DNA of 64,000 nucleotides, taken from assembly GCA_963514095.1 (NCBI GenBank), contig OY741275.1:26032056-26096055 (forward strand). Direction: 5' to 3'. Each line of letters opens with the position of its first letter. Positions within the stretch are counted from its first letter, which is position 1. Of this stretch, positions 12,836 to 23,990 are shown in pieces. Below the pieces are notes generated by a model. It worked only from the letters and a program-made list of their open reading frames with translations. It did not search any database and was not told where the DNA came from. Made by a program: the position numbers and the translations under genes. Origin of the DNA: Eutrigla gurnardus (taxonomy: Eukaryota > Chordata > Actinopteri > Perciformes > Triglidae).

Positions 12836-13345
12836 TGTCAATCAGCAGGTAAGCCCCGCCCCCCAAAAGCATCCCCTGCTTTCTGGTCTGGTGGACTCTA
12901 AATGGACCATAATGTACTAAATGAACATCATGCTGGATTGAAGAAGACTTGAAACTAGAGATTGAGACCATAAACTCATGTTTACAATGTTTACTGAGAT
13001 AATACATCAAGAGAGAAGTAGGACCATTTTCTCATAGACTTCTATACAACCAGAGAGGAGTCGCCCCCTGGTGGCCAGCAGACAGAAGTAGGACCATTTT
13101 CTCATAGACTTCTATACAACCAGAGAGGAGTCGCCCCCTGGTGGCCAGCAGAGAGAAGTAGGACCATTTTCTAATAGACTTCTATACAACCAGAGAGGAG
13201 TCGCCCCCTGGTGGCCAGCAGAGAGAAGTAGGACCATTTCCTCATAGACTTCTATACAACCAGAGAGGAGTCGCCCCCTGGTGGCCAGCAGAGAGAATGC
13301 AGGTTTAAGGCACTTCAGTGTCGGCTTCACTTCTCAGAAGCGAAA
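12836..13345 (+). mobile_element. Dispersed CTCF-like repeat, copy F (left part missing)
   Basis: Begins inside the family at GTCAATCAGCAGGTAAGCCC. It runs through the TGGTCTGGTGGACTCTAAAT and GAACATCATGCTGGATTGAA blocks into four 70-bp units, and ends with the common right end TTTAAGGCACTTCAG...GGCTTCACTTCTCAGAAGCG. The left third, present in copies B and E, is absent here. Confidence 0.85.
13009..13297 (+). repeat. 70-bp tandem array, 4 cores
   Basis: Exact period of 70 bp. The unit is TCGCCCCCTGGTGGCCAGCA, GAGAGAAGTAGGACCATTTT, CTCATAGACTTCTATACAAC and CAGAGAGGAG. Cores begin at 13062, 13132, 13202 and 13272. Units are nearly identical (single changes such as CTAATAG or TTTCCTC). The minus-strand reading CCACCAGGGGGCG matches the CTCF core consensus. 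Confidence 0.95.
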
Positions 13346-13475
13346 CTCCCAACATCACCAAATATAACAGCAGAGGATCAAGTCCAAACTTCCCAAACAT
13401 TTTTACTGTGACAACACAGAACAGAAATAACAGCTCAAGTCAGAGATATGAGGATTTCTTTTTTTCAACACAGTC

Positions 13476-13479
<4 letters not shown>

Positions 13480-13516
<37 letters not shown>

Positions 13517-13526
13517 ACACACACAC
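13480..13526. repeat. (CA)n tract just downstream of the klf12 136-nt exon
   Basis: On the klf12 transcript this is a GU tract that starts about 17 bases after the exon end (13543), just beyond the GTGAGTATCTGAACAC donor region. It is complementary to the CA tract on the other side of the exon. Confidence 0.9.
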
Positions 13527-13542
13527 GTGTTCAGATACTCAC

Positions 13543-13678
13543 TCTTGTACTGCGCGGGCTATAGACAGCGCCGTGGAGCCAGTCTCATTAACACTGTCCA
13601 AGGTCACGTTTGGCAGGTCGTCGTCATCGCTGTCACTCTTGATCTGCCTTGGCGACAGGCCGTTGTGGTCCGTGTGTG
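13543..13678 (-). CDS. klf12: klf12 coding exon: acidic linker region
   Basis: Exon of 136 bases between acceptor TCCTCGCAG (AG at 13680-13679) and donor GTGAGT (13542-13537). With the G from the previous exon it starts with an Ala codon, then HTDHNGLSPRQIKSDSDDDD and LPNVTLDSVNETGSTALSIA, then RAVQ and two bases (GA) of the next codon. This matches the human KLF12 linker (GLSPRQSKSDSDDDDLPNVT..., recalled) and lies between the repression region and the fingers (residues 200-245). The length is 3n+1, so skipping it would shift the frame. CA/TG microsatellites lie 17 and 33 bases from its two ends. Confidence 0.93.
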
Positions 13679-13708
13679 CTGCGAGGACGGGACACGGGAA
13701 CATTCGTC

Positions 13709-13710
<2 letters not shown>

Positions 13711-13745
<35 letters not shown>
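13711..13745. repeat. (TG)n tract just upstream of the klf12 136-nt exon
   Basis: On the klf12 transcript it is a CA tract ending about 33 bases before the exon. It occupies part of the region where the branch point and polypyrimidine tract would be expected. Confidence 0.9.
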
Positions 13746-13751
<6 letters not shown>

Positions 13752-14114
13752 ATACTAAATATGTCCAAGTTAAAAGCATGTGTGCCACTCTGCTCTCTGA
13801 CATGTTCGACTGACAGAGAATCAGATTCACAATAATGACACTCCCACATAAAAAGGCCTCAAATATTTAAAATATAAAAAAAATCTGAATCTACCCGCTT
13901 TTTTTAGCAGAACATCCTCGTGATTAGAAAACCAGCTTCTTTTTGATTTATTTTTCATTTTTTGGCTACAGTAGCCGAGAAAAAAAACATTTTAACCCAG
14001 CTAGCATGTTATTATAGCAACGAGAGCCTCTGAGCTTTAGCGGCAAAAAGTTGTGACAACTTCTCCCCCGGACGGCTCATTGGAGATATTGCCAGAGCCT
14101 GCAGCCATTCTGTC

Positions 14115-14145
<31 letters not shown>

Positions 14146-14303
14146 CGTCTCCATGGATACAGGCTGCGTACATCCTGGATAACTCAAGAGACGAATGTCA
14201 AAGAAAAAGAAAAAAAAATATTAAAAAAAACGAGACTACTTGTCAAAACAAAAGTTCCCTGAATTTCACTGAATTAAACTGCTTGTTGAAGATATTACAA
14301 TAG

Positions 14304-14338
<35 letters not shown>

Positions 14339-14825
14339 TGTATATAGTGATACATTTTCCACCCAGCTCTGCCACATCCTCAGGTTTTTACTGTACGCTT
14401 TTATAAAAGCTATCAGGACTTCACCTCCTCTGCCCCCTCAGCCGAGACCGTGGCCATAATGGCCCATAATAAGGGTCTAGAGTTAGGAGTAGACATGGTG
14501 TTATTACTGGAGGAGATGGTGGGGGGGGGGGTCTAACTGTTGTCGACTAAGATATGCAGAGTGGTCACCCCGGCTCGCCTGTCCTTATGGAAAACCTGTA
14601 ATTAGTTAGAAATGCATCGTGTGCTGGAAAGGGGGTATTTTTTTTTTGAGCGAGGGACACAAAGGAGGAGTGGTGGAGAGGTGGGCAGAGCACCGGATTT
14701 CTTTTCTTTTTCTCTCCTGTTGTTTCCAGTCAAGCCCTGTTTCCATGGCAACCTCCTGCCGGAGACAGGGAGACAGCAAGCAGTGAAAAGGAAGGGCACC
14801 CGCCCTCTCTTAAAGAGGATGGCCA

Positions 14826-14869
<44 letters not shown>

Positions 14870-15074
14870 AGTATCTATGTTTGAAAGCTTCATCATTGAG
14901 ACTTCATCATTGTGAGTGTTCGGTTTGAATCCAGTCAAACCGGGTTGAACTTCGCCCTCACGTCAAACTTCATATGTAGAAAATAACTCTACGGATGACA
15001 ACGACTCCAACCGTCAAACAATAAAAGTCCAGATAAGATACAAAAAAAAGAGAAAAATCTAGTAATATGACGTT

Positions 15075-15475
15075 TGTATAGACTGTATGTAAGAAGTGGA
15101 CGTTGTCATGGTGACGCCACCAGTTGTGTTTTGAAGCCTTGAATATGGCATTTTGGCTGTCGCTATATAGTATTCGTGCTACCAGTGAAGGAAGTGACCA
15201 TATTTGGACAGTGGAGGAGTGACGGGTGGATCTGCACCCTTCCTGGATCTGGATCCATCTGGATTCTGGTGTTGAAGCTGCTAACAAAGTTAGCTTCTAT
15301 AATTGAAGGTTCAACTTCACAGCTAAGTGTTAAAGTCATCTTAGTAGCTAACTAGCATTGGTAGCATGGTAGCGACCTGTCAATCAGCAGGTAAGCCCCG
15401 CCCCCTAAAGCATCCCCTGACAGTTTTGACAGTTTTAAGGCACTTTCAGAACCGGAGGTCGCTGCTTGGTTTCAA
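15075..15475 (+). mobile_element. Dispersed CTCF-like repeat, copy A (array deleted)
   Basis: Starts TATAGACTGTATGTAAGAAG with GTGGACGTTGTCATGGTGAC. It continues through ACCATATTTGGACAG, GGATCTGGATCCATCTGGAT and the AAAGTCATCTTAGTAGCTAA block to GCCCCGCCCCCTAAAGCATC. It then jumps straight to the right end (TTTTAAGGCACTTTCAGAAC), so the middle block and all 70-bp units are missing. The left boundary is approximate. Confidence 0.8.
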
Positions 15476-15941
15476 AGTGTTGGCCAGACAAAATTTGACA
15501 TTTGAAGACATTCAGTGGGCATTTCTTTTTTTACATACTAAGGCTGAATAATCAAAAGAAAAGATAATTAATTAATCAACAATGAAAATAACATTTCATT
15601 GTAGCCTTAAATTCATCAATTCCAAGACTTTCCATGTTGCTCCTGTCATGTAAGACGCCAGTTTAAGAAACTTCCTCATGTTGTTCACTTCCCAGGTTGC
15701 CGCCCCGACCTCGTGGCGCTTCATTATTTCTTTTTATTTGACTCTGACTGTGGGAATATCTATGTAAATGTTCTCATTAAGTCACATTAAGTGCAATAAA
15801 TGGCCAAACGTTCGTGTTTTGTCTGCCGGTTGCGATGTCATTAAAAGTGACTGCATCCACCACACCCAACATTCAACACTCATTTATCCCATTTCCTTCG
15901 TGTTCGGAGCTTTCTGAGCGGAGGGGCACAGCTGATGTTGG

Positions 15942-15987
<46 letters not shown>

Positions 15988-16665
15988 GTGAAGAGTGCCA
16001 CCCATCTTCGATAATCCGTCCACACCCTCTTACGCAAGTCTTGTTTTTCCTGCCCCTCCCTTGTCCTTCAGACATAGAACGCCCGTCTCTGCTGGGACCG
16101 AGAGTCCGTCCTGTCTCAGAGCTCTAATCGCACGTGTTTGCTCGTACGTGCGGTAACGTGCACAGGTTTGAGTCCGAGCGTGTTCATCTATCCTGCAGGG
16201 GAGTGACATGAAGCAAACCCCCTCTCTTTTTTTACAACCAACAGTGTTGGCGGCTTGAGGGTTTTGGACAGAAACACCTTCTGTCGGCCCGGCGGCAGTA
16301 AAAACCACACCCAGGGAGAAACCCAATAACTGGTCTGGTCCGAGCCAGCGAGGTCCACAGTAACACTGGAACCGCCCGGATGTTTTCGATTCCAGAGTGA
16401 AAGAAAGAAAGGTGTGGCCCCTCTGCACCAGAGAATCTATGGAGGGTAAAGATAGGAGCCCTTAATCGCCTGAGGGGCCGCCAGCTTTCTGCAAACTCTT
16501 TGAAGGACATCTGGGCCATAAAATAAGAAGTGCTGCAGCCACTTCCTGTCATCCTGACCCGGTCTACTGAGGACCTGGACCATGTTTTATTTTCAAAAAT
16601 GGTTGGTCCAATCCCTTTTCTTTTGTGGGTGTTTAATTATATAAGGGTGGAGACAATCCAAACAA

Positions 16666-17150
16666 TACGACGGCGTGTTCACTGTAGGAAAAACAATAAG
16701 TAAATGCAGCCGAGAGAGGGGGGCAATATTCTGAGAAAAAAATCGCTAATTTGTGGGTTTATTACGATGCTAACAACCGGCATTTATGCTAGCTACCTTC
16801 CCATGAATGTACGTTCATTTTTCTAATGAATCATCCCAACGTGTGACGACGCCTCGTTAAGGTCCTTAGGGTGATGATGTTGATGCTTATTGTTGCTTTT
16901 ATTTATATGAGGACAAACTGTCATCTTATGGGTGTTTATTGATCGGGGTTAAGATGCTAGCAGTAGCTTTCACTTGTTGTCATAGCAACAGCAAACATCC
17001 GGTGTTAGCGGAGCCAAGCAACTTGTTTATATATCGGCTATTTATATTTATAAAGTGGCAAATTTGCGAGATTATAAATTCTCAAATTTGCAACTTTTTT
17101 TCTTGGAGTATTGCCCCGCTCTCTCGGCTCCGTTTTTTTTTTTTTAAACA
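16666..17150. mobile_element. MITE-like element, copy 2
   Basis: Left end TACGACGGCGTGTTCACTGT then AGGAAAAA and GCCGAGAGAGGGGGGCAATA. The interior is the same as copy 1 (CCTCGTTAAGGTCCTTAGGG, GCTTTCACTTGTTGTCATAG). The right end is AGTATTGCCCCGCTCTCTCGGC followed by poly-T. The left TACGACGGCGT is the inverse of the CGCCGTCGTA end of copy 1, which shows that the inverted repeats extend beyond the A/T runs. The right outer tip is lost. Confidence 0.75.
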
Positions 17151-17293
17151 AGCCTTGTAAGCTGATATGCATATAACTAATCATGAATCATAATGCATCA
17201 TCCATCTCTCAAACTACAGTGTTTCTAACTGGAAGAAGAGGTTGAACAGAATTCCCCACAGAGAGACCGGTATGAATATGGAGTACATCTCAC

Positions 17294-17825
17294 CTTTGCC
17301 CTGGCTCTTCACCTCGTCCAGCAGAGGTAGCATGATGGCGTTGTTGAGGCTGGAGGGCGACCGGACGGCGGTGGTGTACATGAGGGGCAGCGACTGCACC
17401 ACGACGGGGATGCGGTGGACATGGCTGGCCAGCTTCGCCGCCCCCTGCAGGCTCAGAGGGCTGGACGGAGGCGGCGGCACAGAGTGCAGGATGTGCAAAT
17501 ACGGCTGACCTCTGACCCCGGGTCCCGGCGTGAGCACCGACGCCGCCGAGGTGATGACCGACGGCGAGGAGGAGGATGAGGAGGATGAGGAGGAGGACAG
17601 CGATAGAGAAGACGGTGAGAAGGCGTATCTGAGAGGGGAGGATGACAAGGGGGCGGCGGATGAGGAGGAGGGGGGGCGGGGCTTGTTGATGGACAGGTCG
17701 ACGGGCTCCGTCTGCGTGTGGAAGTGCAGGTCGTGGGCGAGCAGGTCTTCAGGCGGTTCGGGTTTCACTCTGCTGAGGAAGAAGGGGACGCCGTCCATCG
17801 CCGAGTAAGGGCGCACTTTGGGTGA
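17294..17825 (-). CDS. klf12: klf12 large coding exon: CtBP-binding repression region
   Basis: Exon of 532 bases (177 codons plus one base) from acceptor TTCCTCCCACAG (AG at 17827-17826) to donor GTGAGA at 17293. It opens SPKVRPYSAMDGVPFFLSRV and then KPEPPEDLL. It carries TEPVDLSINK; PVDLS (residues 63-67) is the docking motif for the corepressor CtBP, which underlies KLF12/AP-2rep repression (family knowledge). VKPE around K43 fits the SUMO consensus. After it comes a Ser-rich stretch with an 11-12 serine run, then LTPGPG, the conserved HVHRIPVVVQSLPLMYTTAV and RSPSSLNNAIMLPLLDE. Human KLF12 has the same order. The serine run is encoded by GAG/GAT-type repeats on the plus strand and may vary in length between individuals. 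Confidence 0.95.
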
Positions 17826-17892
17826 CTGTGGGAGGAAGAAGAAGACGAAGGGATGTTAGCGAAGTCACGACGTTAAAACGGGGAAACAAACG

Positions 17893-18065
17893 TACGATGA
17901 GAGGGGGCAAGATTAGGAGAAAAAGTTTATAAAGTGGGAAATTTGCTTCTCAACGTCCCATGATTGTGTTGGGCTAAGATGCTAGCGGTAGCTTTCACTT
18001 GTTGTCATAGCAACGGCAACCATCCGGTCTTAGTGGAACCAAGCAACTTGTTTACAAATGTATTT
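17893..18065. mobile_element. MITE-like element, copy 3 (internally deleted fragment)
   Basis: TACGATGAGAGGGGGCAAGA then TTAGGAGAAAAAGTTTATAA is the left end. It jumps to CAACGTCCCATGA and GGGCTAAGATGCTAGCGGTA, then GCTTTCACTTGTTGTCATAG, as in copies 1 and 2. The right inverted end is missing. Confidence 0.65.
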
Positions 18066-18629
18066 TATGTGATGCTCCTGCAATAGTTCATCTGTTTTTA
18101 TCCACGCACACTAATATTAGACAAATAACTAATACGTTTTCTTTCAAAAAGGCATTAAAACAAAAAATAGCTGCTTTTTGTGTTTTGTGTTTTAGTTGTG
18201 TATTTATGACAATTTTACTGCAATAAAACGTTAATAAATACCAATATTCTTGTTTTTTTGTGTAATGTTTTTGTTTACTTATTCATGCTGACATTGTTTG
18301 AGGCGATTTGAGTTGTCGTTATTGTTGACGTATGTCTGAGATCCAAATAAACTAAGAAATAAATCTGACTATAAAGTGATATATTGATGAAAACACATGC
18401 AGGGAGTCGATGGCGCCTCCTTTTCTACTGTTCTGTCCTCTCTCCTACTTTAGCGGGCTGCTCTCCTGTTTTCCATCCCCCCCCCCTCATATCTCCTCTA
18501 AATCTCCTTTGTGACGGTGGAAAAACATCATATGGGCTCAATTTCCTGACCCGTCTGTCTCTCTCTGCCTGTCTCCCGGCCTCGGCGTGGCCCTCCACAC
18601 AACCTTCCACTCAACACCGAGCAGACGGC

Positions 18630-18682
18630 AGGAACACCAGGAACACCAGGGACACCAGGAACACCAGGAACACCAGGAACAG
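18630..18682. repeat. 9-bp repeat (GGAACACCA)n
   Basis: Five to six tandem units of AACACCAGG with one GACACCAGG variant. Confidence 0.9.
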
Positions 18683-21071
18683 GAACCGGTTTCCTCGGAC
18701 ACATCAGATAACCTTCCCTCTCCTGCTACCAGTTATTTGTTTCCCCACCAAACTTTGGGATCCTGATTATTTCATCTCTGTTCTAATGTCGGCGGAGGCG
18801 CGTTGACTGAGATGTAGCAGATCTGGCTGTTTGGATGTGGGAGGGGTGCGAGAGTGTGTGGTGAGTTGGTGTTGATCCTCACAGTGGAGCCTTTCAGAGG
18901 GCTGAGTCACATTCAGAGCCATCAGGGAGCGAGTACATCCAGGATTTCTTCTTTTTTTACTGATCACACAGGAAAAAGCTCATTAAAGTAGTAGATGGGG
19001 GAAAAACTTTCAAACTGGCTGCTCCGATCGCAGCTGCAGAGATATGAAAAACGTTCTGTACCGCCGATTTTTTGTTTTTGGAGAGACAGACATTTCTTTC
19101 CCCTTATGTAATGCTGGCTGAGAGCGGATCTGTGGTGAATTACGAATTTTTCAGAGAGTGATGTGCGTGAGTGTGTCCTTCTATGTAGTAGTCGGCTATT
19201 TTTACTCCAGACTTGTGTACTCACTTCTTCTTCAAAAAAAAGAAAAGCTCCTCGTCGGCTGGGAAACAACAACCCCGAACGCACCGTGAAACACGACCTG
19301 TGACGACCTCTGGACCTGGTCGGGGTTCAGCTGTGGGTCAGTGGTGTCAAGGTCAGAGGTCACAGAGCAAACATGAGCCGCTTCGTAATAAGATTCACTG
19401 GGTTTTTACACCATTTTAGTAATAGAATTATTAGAATTACTTTTTTGTTGTTTTTTCAGGAGGCGGGGAGGCAATTTAACAAAAAAAATGAATTCAATTT
19501 ATTATAATATATTTATTAGAATTCAAGGCTTTTTTTAAACACATCATGAGAATAAAACGGTGGACGTAATGATCAAAATATATATATATCATATATATGT
19601 TATCGTGATTATTGCAAATATCACCAGCTCTAAAGCTATCATGGTGAGCGTGATTTTTTAAAACTTTTGTTTAGTGTTTATTTATTTAAGGGGACTTTAT
19701 GATTTACGTTTACCTTAATTAAGATTGTTTGATTATTTGTTTTTTACTAAAAAGCATTAGAAAAGATGCAATGCAATCAAAAAGTATGTTTTGTTATGTT
19801 TATGTTTTAAGCATATTTGGGATAATTTGGGATATTATCATGAATCAGAATCATCGTGCCTCTTTTCTAGAAACTTCTACAGTTCAGTCAGACTCTTCCC
19901 TTAAGAATATCAACATTTATGGCTTATCAAATCTTTTTATAGCATGTACAGTTATTTATAGCTGAGAGTTAAATAGTTATATTTGCTGGGAAACTAACCT
20001 CCCTCAATAAAAATATAAATACTTAATGAGTAGATGGCAAACAACATCACGACAGGAGGGGGGACGTGATTGGCTCGAGTTCCTGATGTAAAGTTACGAT
20101 GGCGGGAATTTGCGTGAAGATTTAATTCCCTGCCTGTAAATGCATACTTGCATATACTTGCATTTAAAATGAAATATCACTTAATTGACACTGTGCATGT
20201 TTTCTGATGTCAGATCCACACCGCCGTTTCTCCTCGCCGCCTCGGGCGATCAACCAGCTGCTTTACCACGGGATCTCTCTCTCTTTGCATGTTCTGTATA
20301 GGATGTGAGTGTCACGGTCCGTCCGGAGCTCCACCGCCTCGAGGCTTTGAAGTCATTAGATCCATTGAGGCTGATCTCAGAGCAGCAGTCGTAGTCTGTT
20401 TTCTCAGTAAGCGCTCTCCGAGAGTGTCAAGTTGGCGACGGGAGGCTCGGCGGCGCTTGCCAGCTCTGCTGTGTGTCTGAAAGAAGCAACGGGAGGAAAC
20501 CGGAGAGATCTGTGCCAACCACAAAGTGGGATCTGAATTCAGTAATATTTCATGATTAAAAAAAGGAAAAAAGATATGATTGGCCGGAGCCATGTTTGAA
20601 GCCGTTGTGGATAAAAAACCCACTGCACACATTCGTTCATGCAACTTATTTCTAAATCAGTAAAGTAGGAGTAGAGAGTAACTGGAAACTAGAAGATCAG
20701 AATGGTGAAAGATACGCAGGTTCATTTAGAAAAAGTGCACCAATGATATCGTGTGTCCACTGACAGATTTGTCATCTCAATAATTTACTTAAAAAGACAG
20801 ATTTAGAGGTTTTTAAAGGTATGTTTATGTTAAGTCTTTGTTTGTTTTTAGATCTGTAACTAAAGTTTAAACTCTCAAATGTTTTCCAAAGCTATCAGTT
20901 AAAGTAATACAATACAATATAATATATTTCAGGCTAATCACAATTGCAGAAAATAGCTGGTTTAACATATAGCATTTTAAAAACAGATTTATTACGTAAG
21001 CATAACTACTAAATGTAGTTTGACGTTAATTTACACGAAGTCGAACATTATATACCAGCTGGCTAACTCAT

Positions 21072-21093
21072 GACTAACTATCTAACTAACTAT

Positions 21094-21131
<38 letters not shown>

Positions 21132-21166
21132 TACACACTAACTAACTAACTAACTAACTAACTAAC
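21072..21166. repeat. (ACTA)n tetranucleotide tract
   Basis: About 95 bases of ACTA/CTAA with two TATC interruptions at the left and a TTACAC interruption near 21131. Confidence 0.95.
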
Positions 21167-22431
21167 GGCAAGTTTGAAAAACAGCAGAAAGATGTCGTAC
21201 CACTTTCACAAGAACATTATATTTTAACAAGTTGATCTCCGTATTACTCTCTACTAGCGCTACGATTGTAGCTAACGGCTAAAAAGTGCAGACATTGTTA
21301 TTTAGTAGGAACAAACTCATCGTCTTCCCGATGTTATCGTTAACCGACTTGACGGACAGATAGTCGAGTACGTCATCAAACGTGTCCTCGCTGTAAGTAA
21401 TTTAGTGTTTCTCGCGATTAGATCACTAAAATAATGATTTTTAACGGTAGCGCAAGAGGACACCTAAGCTAGCTAACTAGCAAATTATTTTTGGATCCCA
21501 TTTGACTTTTACTGTGAATGACATGTATGGTAGGATTGTCGTAATATTGTTTAGTTTTGTTTGAAACCACTCGGCGAACTGCATCACTCATGTTGCGCAA
21601 TGTACGTCAACAACACTGCCGTTAGCTCGGCTAGCTAGCTAGCTAACATAGCTACGTTCCCTCACCAAAGGTAACGTTATCTAACCCCGATGTGTTTTAA
21701 TCCAGTGACTCTCTCGAGACTTTTGGGTGTGTCGTCTTTCTATTTACGATCTTTATTTATACTCCATTTATACGACAAATACTGCAACTTTCTTGAAAGT
21801 GCAAAATTATCTTTTTAAAATGATAAACGTGTAATTCATTCCTACGGGATCATAAAAAAAATTACTTGTCGCTCGCTGTTTTTCTGAAATAAGGTCCGAT
21901 CGTGGTTGACAGGAAGGGGCGGGACTTAGCCTCTCTATAGAGTTGTCACGCTTGTTTTCTTTTAGCTAGCATTGAATACTACCTAAAATACTACCGTGCT
22001 ACTACTACTACTACCTTAAAGTAACGTTGTCAATCAAGATCAACTTCAGTTCTCCATTCTAGTTCATTTTTAAAGCATCGTGAACAAATTACATGCAGTT
22101 TTTTTTCTTTTGAAACCAACCTGGACAACTATTGTTGGCAAGTTCCACTTTTAATTTGCATAAAAAAATGTACGTTTGAAAAGTGTTTTGACTGACTTTC
22201 ACTCTGACAGTCGGGAATTCATTCAGTTAACTGACAACCTGTTAAAAGATTGAGCCAATCCTGTGGCTCCTGTATCAAAAAATGAAAGAAGAAAAGAAAT
22301 AAAAAGGCTTTTGTGGAAAGGTCAAAACAACAGAGTGTATAGTGTTACCCACAAGTGGAAACAGGTTAGCTTCTCAGACACATCTGAAATGGAAAAACTG
22401 GATCCACCCCCGGCTCTCGCTCTGACAGATA

Positions 22432-22468
<37 letters not shown>

Positions 22469-23070
22469 ATGTATACACAAACGACGACCCGCCTCGCCTC
22501 CCGGTCCTCATGCCGTTGTCTTTATTAGGGGATACTGTTTTTTCTTTTAGCGGGGCAGATTTTCCAGCCCCTTGTGGGCGAATCGTCTAACAAGGCAGGC
22601 CGTTTCCAGCAAGCCCTTGGCCCCCGGCCACCCAAATGAAGACCACATTTCTGCAGCAGCGCTGTCTGCAACCGAAAAAAAAAAAACAGGGAAGCGCAAT
22701 CTGTTAGGGGCTGAGATTGGATCTCAGTGCACTTCAATACAAAACGAGGGGCTGCATCCTGTCGGAGAGTGACATCACCACGACAGGTAGCAGCAGAGAG
22801 AGGGGGAAGCTCAGGAAGTGACCACCTGCCCCCCCTCCTCTTTAGATGCCGATCTGATTTTTATCAGTACAGAACACTCGAGATAACCTGGCGGGTTCTC
22901 CATCAGCAGCTGGTCTCCATCCATCACTCTCTCTGCTTCCTCTCAACAAACTAGTCCTCTCCTCTATTAAAGCAGGGGAGATTATTGATATGTTTATGAA
23001 TGGAAATCAATAAGAAACTGAACACTTATTCATCATGATTACAAATATTAAGTGGCCTGCACACCCACTG

Positions 23071-23103
<33 letters not shown>

Positions 23104-23990
23104 AGCTGTGGCAGGCAACACAAAGCCCTTGTAACCTAGCAACAGCTTCTCCATAACAAGACCACTTTATTTCTAGGTATGGTGGACCAGAGAGCACCGG
23201 TACTGTATGTGGGCCGTGAAAAAAAAAAAAAAAAAAAAAACCTCATGAGGTAACTCCATTATTCCTGTCGTGGTGCACACGTCTTTTTTTTTTTTTTTAA
23301 TTACAAAAAATGAGCACGTTGAATAAAAAAAAACAAAAGCGCGTGAAAGAGGAAACAAACACTCACTTCTTCTTCTTCTCCTCTGTGATTACGTTCATGC
23401 AGCACATCGCCGAGAGACAATGTGAGAGGCAGCAGAAGAGGAAGAGATGCGAGCTGCGATAAGTGTTTTTGCGGAGGAAGAAGAGTGAGGTTTGTCTCTG
23501 TGTGTGTGTGTGTTTGCGTAGAGAGAGAGAGCGAGAGAGAGACTACTCGTGTGTGTTGTGAGAGAGTCGGGTAAACGGGAGGATGAAGGGAACTTGAGGG
23601 ACGTGAAAGGAGGGCAGGAAAAAGACAGATAAGATAGATAAGATTGAGATTTTCCCATGTGACCCTCCTCCCCGGAGCTACATCTGCACAATCCCACCCC
23701 CCACCCCCCCCAAGCCAGAACAGACTGGCCCCAGTCACCTCCCTGAAACCCCCCGATGCATTCCTGCTCCAGCTGTGGCTCTCCTTCCTCCTCCTCCTCC
23801 TCTTCGTCTCCTCTTCCTGCTCTACTACCATGCTCTCCGACCACTCCTCTCCTTCGTAGCCCCCCACACTCAAGCCTCTCAGCTCACTTGCTCAGGCCTG
23901 GGAGTAATTATGAGCCCATTTTGCCAGAAGGAGGAAAAAAAAGAACAAAAAAAAGAGGGGGAATTGTCTGGAAAACAACTGCTCTCTTAC

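Larger units (their letters stand above)
7414..13542 (-). other. klf12: klf12 intron, repeat-rich
   Basis: Intron of about 6.1 kb between donor GTGAGT at 13542 and acceptor AG at 7415-7414. It contains paired CA tracts (8007-8215), a 170-bp TG/GAGT tract (9839-10011), opposing TG and CA tracts (10268-10599), an interstitial telomere-like block (11527-11957), and one fragment and one longer copy of the dispersed 70-bp-unit repeat (9480-9565, 12836-13345). No match was found by eye to the human peptide HPSPVSRVRGNRMNNQKFPC on the minus strand. Confidence 0.8.
13679..17293 (-). other. klf12: klf12 intron with two mobile elements
   Basis: About 3.6 kb, donor GTGAGA at 17293 and acceptor AG at 13680-13679. 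It contains a TG tract beside the exon (13711-13745), (TC)n at 14115-14140, (AT)n at 14310-14337, a TG tract at 14829-14867, dispersed-repeat copy A (15075-15475), another TG tract (15943-15984) and MITE copy 2 (16666-17150). No additional exon was recognised. Confidence 0.8.
17826..23990 (-). other. klf12: klf12 intron, about 6.2 kb
   Basis: From donor GTAAGA at 23990 to acceptor AG at 17827-17826, phase 0 on both sides. It contains a MITE fragment (17893-18065), a 9-bp repeat (18630-18682), an ACTA tetranucleotide tract (21072-21166), short CA tracts (22435-22466, 23073-23101), a poly-A run (23220-23240) and a GA-rich stretch near 23520. Segment 22550-22760 is GC-balanced, repeat-free apart from one A-run, and looks like possible conserved non-coding DNA. 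No exon was recognised. Confidence 0.8.

Noticed and set aside
13009..13297. CRISPR-like appearance of regularly spaced 70-bp repeats
   Set aside because: Units are contiguous with no unique spacers, the DNA is vertebrate, and the same units lie inside a dispersed repeat.
23301..23873. Long minus-strand open frame overlapping the region just downstream of klf12's first coding exon
   Set aside because: Arg/Glu- and Ser-rich translation of GA/CT-rich intron sequence; frame and position disagree with the exon structure.
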